A model generated the notes under the pieces. The model searched no databases, was not told where the DNA came from, and was given only the letters and a program-made list of their open reading frames with translations. Source: Acorus gramineus (lineage: Eukaryota > Streptophyta > Magnoliopsida > Acorales > Acoraceae). From it: DNA of 64,000 nucleotides. The stretch is taken from assembly GCA_030737835.1 (NCBI GenBank), contig CM060847.1:6042484-6106483 (forward strand), given 5' to 3'. Below are positions 59,180-64,000 of the stretch, in pieces; positions within the stretch are counted from its first letter, which is position 1; every line of letters begins with the position of its first letter. Made by a program: the position numbers and the translations under genes.

Positions 59180-59453
59180 GGATTTTTAGTTTTAAGTCCT
59201 TCTAAATTAAATGATTTAGTAATCGATCCATCACTTCTTCATATTTTGGTTTAAGTCCCTAGATTTAAAGGATATGTTCCCTTTTAGTCCCTCCCAGAGA
59301 CTAAAAAGAAAATCAAATAATTTATGGATATGCCCTTAAAAAGAACTAAAAAGTAACATATCCTTTAAATCTAAGGATTTAAATTGAAATACGAAAAAAT
59401 GAAAGATTGAACACTAAACCATATAATTCACGGGATTTAAAAATAAAAAACCC
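59180..59453. mobile_element. Foldback MITE, cluster member 3
   Basis: GGATTTTTAGTTTTAAGTCC and GGGATTTAAAAATAAAAAAC are the inverted ends. The internal sequence TTTAGTAATCGATCCATCAC is as in other members. Confidence 0.7.
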
Positions 59454-60206
59454 AATAAAATATACGAGAACTCCGAAACATGCCGAGGCGTCATGATTTC
59501 GTGCAAACCATAATCGGATTCGTGGGACTTGGATTTCTAGAAGAATCCGTACAGCAAACTGTAAATATAAATTATACTATTTAAATTGTGGGGGCATTAT
59601 AGGATGAATCAAATTATCTGTGAACTGTGTGGTTTGGTATGCTTGGAAGAAACAAGAATTTTGATGGCCTAAACATCACCACTTGCACATTTTTCATATA
59701 AAAAATCAAGCCCACTCATTTTTCATCAAAAATCTATCTAAAATATTATTTAAATTTAAATTAATCAAATTGATATTCCCAAAATGCACCCCTCATGGAA
59801 TATGGAGAAGAAACATTCTTTCTCAAGGAAGGATATTTTGGGAATTGTGTCCCTCCCTCCCACCAAAAGAACTAAGAATGCATTTGGATGTGAAATTAAA
59901 ACAACGAGATTCTTAAAATCTTATCAAACTCAGTTTTTTAAAAATTATGTTTTATTAGATTTTTTATCACAAAAATTTTTTAATCTAAATAGAAACACTA
60001 TGATTTAAAAAATTAAACACTGAAAATATAATTAAAGTTAAAATTTTTTAATTTTTTAAACGCAGAATCTACCGATACTCCCTACCTAAATGGGCCGTAA
60101 GAAATACAAAAGCTCTTCCATGTTAACCGGTGGTACTATTTCGGGAACCGGCAATCCCCGGTTCCGAACCTCAACAACCCCGTAAACCGGCAAAGAATCG
60201 CCGATC
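59454..60206. other. Upstream region of the RBOH gene
   Basis: AT-rich. Short frames at 59683-60008 are unrecognised and likely chance. GGTTCCG/CCGGTT words occur at 60130-60190. Confidence 0.4.
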
Positions 60207-60214
60207 TATAAATA
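60207..60214 (+). promoter_or_regulatory. TATA box of the RBOH gene
   Basis: TATAAATA lies in the context CTATAAATACTTCAG. It would place transcription start near 60240 and give a leader of about 270 nt with an AAACCCTAAT word. Confidence 0.55.
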
Positions 60215-60510
60215 CTTCAGATCGCCCGAACTAGAAATTCAGACTTAAAAAAAAAAAAAAAACGAAAAACCCTAATTAACGGATCAAATTTTAATTTTAA
60301 GACTTCTTTTTGGGTTGTTGTCTTCGGATTCTTTCAACAAATCCCAACCACTCTAAATGAGGGAATCATCGCCTTCGAAGCATTGAAAAAAACGTTCATT
60401 TTTCTTTGATTCTTTCTTTTATTATGTTGTTGTTTTTGCTTTTTTTTCATTTTTAAGTGGCCGAGTCGAAAAGCGTAGAGAGAGAATTGAAAGAAAGGGA
60501 CCTGTAATCG

Positions 60511-63500
60511 ATGAAGACGCCGTCGGTCGGAAGCGATAGGAGGAGCTACCGCCGGAGCTCCGACAGCATCGCCGGAGACTACGACGTCGAAACCTCCACC
60601 GGAGGCGGCGTAGGGTCAATGCTGCCGGCGTTCCTCCGTGACCTGAGCGTCCCCAACCACCGGAACCTCTACGAGGTCATGCTAGAGATGGACGAGGACT
60701 CCATCGTCGTCCGGAGTGTGACCCCCACTGCGGCCTCCGCCTCCGGCAGAGGCAGCGACCACAGCAGGAGCTCCTCTCCGACTATCCGCCGGAAGTTCGC
60801 GTGGTGGCTGAGATTGCCGCCATCGCCGTCGCCGTCGCCGTCGCCGTCAGTGCAGGAGGATCCAGCGATGATGGCGAGGGAGGCGCGGAAGAGGCAAGCG
60901 AGGCTGGAGCGGATGAGATCGGGTGCTCAGCGGGCGCTGAAAGGTCTCCGGTTCATAAGCAACAGCACCGTCTGCGGAGGCGGAGAGTCGGACGTGCTAT
61001 GGACGACGGTCGAGTCGCGGTTCAGGTCACTCGCGAAGGACGGCTTGTTGTCCAGAGACGACTTCGGCGAATGCATCGGTCCGTCTCTTGTTCTTTCTCT
61101 GCCATGTATGTTTTTTTGTTTTTTTGGGAGCTTTACACGTGTAATGCGGGGGGGTGGGTGTCAGGGATGGAGGACTCGAAGGAATTCGCGACGGGAGTTT
61201 TTGACGCGCTGTGTCGACGAAGGCGTCAAAAACTGGAGAGGATCAACCGGGACGAACTCTACGATTTCTGGCTTCAGATCTCCGATCAGAGCTTCGACGC
61301 CCGCCTCCAGATCTTCTTCGACATGTAATACCCCCCCCCCCCCCCCCCAAAAAAAAAAAAAAAACTTCAACGAATTTTAGGGATTTGAATTGCATGTTTA
61401 ATAATTTGTATTTTTTTTTTAAATTTCAGGGTGGATTCCAATGCGGACGGGAGGATTACGAGGAAGGAAGTGCAAGAGGTGAGTGGTTGTCCTTGATTCG
61501 TGATTTCGGAGCAATTCAGGGGTAAGTATAAATCTGATGGAATACGGTGTGCGGCAGCTGATAACACTGAGCGCCTCGGCGAACAAGCTGGCAAAGCTGG
61601 AGGAGCAGGTCGAAGAGTACGCGTCACTCATCATGGAAGAACTCGACCCAGAAAACCTCGGCTACATTGAGGTCTCAATATTCCTCTTATTTACAAAAAC
61701 CGCCACTCATCGTGCCCTTCTGAATCCTGACCGTCCGTTCTTGCAGCTGTGGCAACTGGAGGCGCTGCTTTTGAGTAGAGACATCTACATGAACTACAGC
61801 CGGCCATTAGCAGCCCCGGTCGGTTGGCCGAGCCAGAACAACGGCGGCGGCGGATTCCCCGGGAAGAAGAGGAGCCTCGTGAGAAGAGCCGCTTATTATC
61901 TCCACGAGAACTGGAGGAAGGGCTGGGTGGTGGCGCTGTGGGTGACGGTGATGGCGGCGCTGTTCGCGTGGAAGTTCGTGCAGTACAGGAGGAGCGACGC
62001 GTTTCGCGTGATGGGTTACTGCCTCACGACGGCGAAGGGCGCGGCGGAGACGCTGAAGCTCAATATGGCTCTTGTCCTACTCCCAGTCTGCCGCAACACC
62101 CTCACCTGGCTCCGCTCCACCCGCGCCCGCCTCTTCGTCCCCTTCGACGACAACATCAACTTCCACAAGGTACAAAAACAAATATTAATTTTTCCCCATC
62201 ATTACCTCCTATCACCTTAACTCGAGCGGATTAAATTGGATTGAAGTTGAAGATAAACCCAACCCAAAATTAAATGAAACTAACCAAAACCCAACTCACC
62301 CTTAAGCCCTATACAAGTTTAATTTGAACTCAACCCGTCGACTTTGATTCAATTTAAGTTGGGTTAGGATGGAGTTGGATATAGATATTAAAACTTAAAA
62401 CTTAACATGAGTCAATACTGTTACATCTGAAAAAAAAATAAAAATGATTAATATTTTTTATTTAGAAAATAAAAATATTAATATATTATAGATAAAAAAA
62501 TAAATTTGGCAATAATAATTTTATCTCATAAATTAAAAAATTAAAATTTAATTTAGAATATTTAAATTTATCATTTCGGATTCAATTCGATTAAACTCAA
62601 ATGCTAAAATCTTAATCCTATCGGATTCAACTGTCCAAGTTGCACTCCGATTGTCTCCGCGTTTCTCATGCATCTTAGAAGGGCATATTGGTATTTTTAA
62701 GTACAGATGATCGCAGTTGGCATAGCTGCGGGGGTCGCACTCCACGCGGGGAACCATCTCGCGTGCGACTTCCCGCGTCTGATACGCGCGCCGCCCGAGA
62801 AGTTCAGACTTGTCGCGAATGATTTCGGAGGAGTGACCCCCACTTATGGGGGTCTGCTGACGGGGATCGAGGGGCTGACGGGGTTCGCGATGGTGGTGCT
62901 CATGGCGGTCTCGTTCACGCTTGCGACAAAGAGGTTCCGGAAGAGCCTGGTTAGGCTCCCGTCCCCGCTCAACAGGCTCACGGGGTTCAACGCCTTCTGG
63001 TACTCGCACCACCTCTTCTTCGTGGTTTACGTGCTCCTCCTCGTGCATGGGTACTTCATGTTCTTGGTGCACAACTGGTATGAGAAGACGACATGGATGT
63101 ACCTCTGCTTCCCCTTGTTGGTTTATATGGGCGAGCGGGTTCTTCGGACGTTCCGATCCGAAGCTTACTCTGCTAGAATCCTCAAGGTCTGTCACTCTGT
63201 TCCTTGTTTTGCTTCATGGGTTTCATGTATGAAACAGGGGAACTTATGGGACTGCTTTGTTTTTTTTTTTTTTTTTTTTGTTACTTGACAGGTTGCAGTA
63301 CTACCAGGGAGTGTTTTGAGCTTGGTCATGACAAAGCCGAATGGGTTCCGTTACAAGAGTGGGCAGTACATTTTCATCAAGTGCCCAGCCGTTTCACCAT
63401 TTGAATGGTTAGTACATGCTTTCATACATTTATCTTCTGTGGTTACATATGTTTTAAATTTCAAGCCAAATCTCATACCAGGCATCCTTTCTCCATCACA

Positions 63501-63891
63501 TCTGCCCCTGGAGATGATCATCTCAGCATTCACATCCGGTCTGTCGGGGACTGGACAGAGGAGCTGCGGCGGGTGTTCATGGAGGCGGGTAATTCTTCGT
63601 CTAATATTGGAAGAGCCGAATTTGATCAGTTGGGAAGAATAAATCAAAAGAGGTAAATTTTCGAAGTTTAAAATATTTGGGGATCCCAATTCATGATTTT
63701 GTCATATTAATTTTCACATAAGAATGTTTAGTCTGCCAAGATTGCTCGTCGATGGACCATATGGAGCGGCGGCGCAGGACTATACGAACTACGATGTACT
63801 GCTTCTTGTAGGGCTCGGGATCGGAGCGACCCCTTTCATAAGCATCCTCAGGGACTTGCTCAATAACAGAACAAAGGCAGATGAACAGAAT
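60511..63891 (+). CDS. RBOHE: Respiratory burst oxidase (NADPH oxidase), RBOHE-like, 3' end beyond window
   Basis: Nine in-frame exons (60511-61078, 61165-61324, 61430-61478, 61558-61671, 61747-62169, 62707-63186, 63292-63407, 63482-63652, 63732-63891) give 747 codons; the family runs to about 900-950. The enzyme passes electrons from cytosolic NADPH through FAD and two haems to external O2, making superoxide at the plasma membrane. Seen in order: a Ser/Arg-rich N-terminus with [22 protein letters not shown]; the NADPH_Ox domain ([34 protein letters not shown]); an EF-hand loop ([12 protein letters not shown]) and second EF region ([11 protein letters not shown]); membrane helices; haem histidines in [12 protein letters not shown] and WYSHHLF...LVHG; FAD-binding [17 protein letters not shown]-binding [11 protein letters not shown] and [13 protein letters not shown]. 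The N-terminal half is closer to Arabidopsis RBOHE than to RBOHD as I remember them. Calcium and phosphorylation control are expected from the family. Confidence 0.93.
61329..61364. repeat. Poly(C)-poly(A) run in RBOH intron 2
   Basis: About 20 C followed by about 16 A lie directly after the exon 2 donor. Confidence 0.85.
62170..62706. other. RBOH intron 5 (537 bp)
   Basis: The longest intron, lying between the ...DDNINFHK and MIAVGIA... exons. It holds AACCCAACCC/GGGTTGG words on opposite strands (about 62258-62380), like the sub-terminal parts of hAT MITEs. Clear ends were not found. Confidence 0.5.
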
Positions 63892-64000
63892 GTAAGGAAT
63901 GTTTGAATTGAAGAAACAAAATATTGCCCTGTTGTTGAATCCACTGATTTACTTGTTTGTTCCGATTGTTATTTGAGAAGGATTCAACCACAGACATGAG

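Noticed and set aside
60801-61328. Second long frame overlapping RBOH exons 1-2
   Set aside because: It is a shadow frame in GC-rich coding DNA. The RBOH frame has clear domain matches and correct splice sites.
62548-63195. 215-codon minus-strand frame opposite RBOH exon 6
   Set aside because: Antisense shadow of the haem-binding exon; no independent similarity.

Overview
This is nuclear DNA from a flowering plant. The genes have spliced GT-AG introns and belong to plant-specific families: respiratory burst oxidase, SAUR, a dormancy/auxin-repressed protein, and a J-domain protein. The intergenic DNA is AT-rich and full of plant-type transposable elements (hAT, Mutator-like and PIF-like MITEs, L1-type LINE remnants, a solo LTR, a tRNA-derived SINE, a candidate Helitron). 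I cannot name the species from sequence alone.

Layout. From 0 to 17 kb the window is almost wholly mobile-element debris. It holds a LINE remnant whose RNase H domain is interrupted by a solo LTR (563-3128), a second RNase H relic (5540-6118, minus), a Mutator-like element carrying a broken piece of a DYW-type PPR gene (6249-7197), a 370-bp tandem duplication (7671-8397), MITEs, a candidate Helitron and a MULE-type relic. The largest structure is a direct tandem duplication: 17275-26607 is copied at 26608-34851. Each copy holds one intact SAUR gene on the minus strand with an identical 102-aa product. Copy 1 has since gained a 768-bp hAT element and a 276-bp MITE. The left breakpoint lies inside an older hAT element.

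From 35 to 60 kb the genes are a J-domain co-chaperone (38279-39529, six exons, 228 aa), a DRM1/ARP-type dormancy/auxin-repressed protein (44824-45891, three exons, 117 aa) with sugar-repression and ACGT-core motifs upstream, and a decayed mitochondrial-type ferredoxin fragment (49236-49470). They are separated by foldback elements, hAT elements, a SINE and tandem repeats. The last 3.5 kb hold the first nine coding exons (747 codons) of an NADPH oxidase of the RBOH family, most like RBOHE. Its final NADPH-binding exons lie beyond the window.

The genes do not form a pathway. RBOH, SAUR and DRM1-type products are all linked to hormone, stress or growth signalling, but nothing here shows they are co-regulated. 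The most informative content is genome dynamics: gene duplication with datable insertions, gene-fragment capture, and nested transposition with readable target-site duplications. I found no convincing new defence-like or operon-like system.
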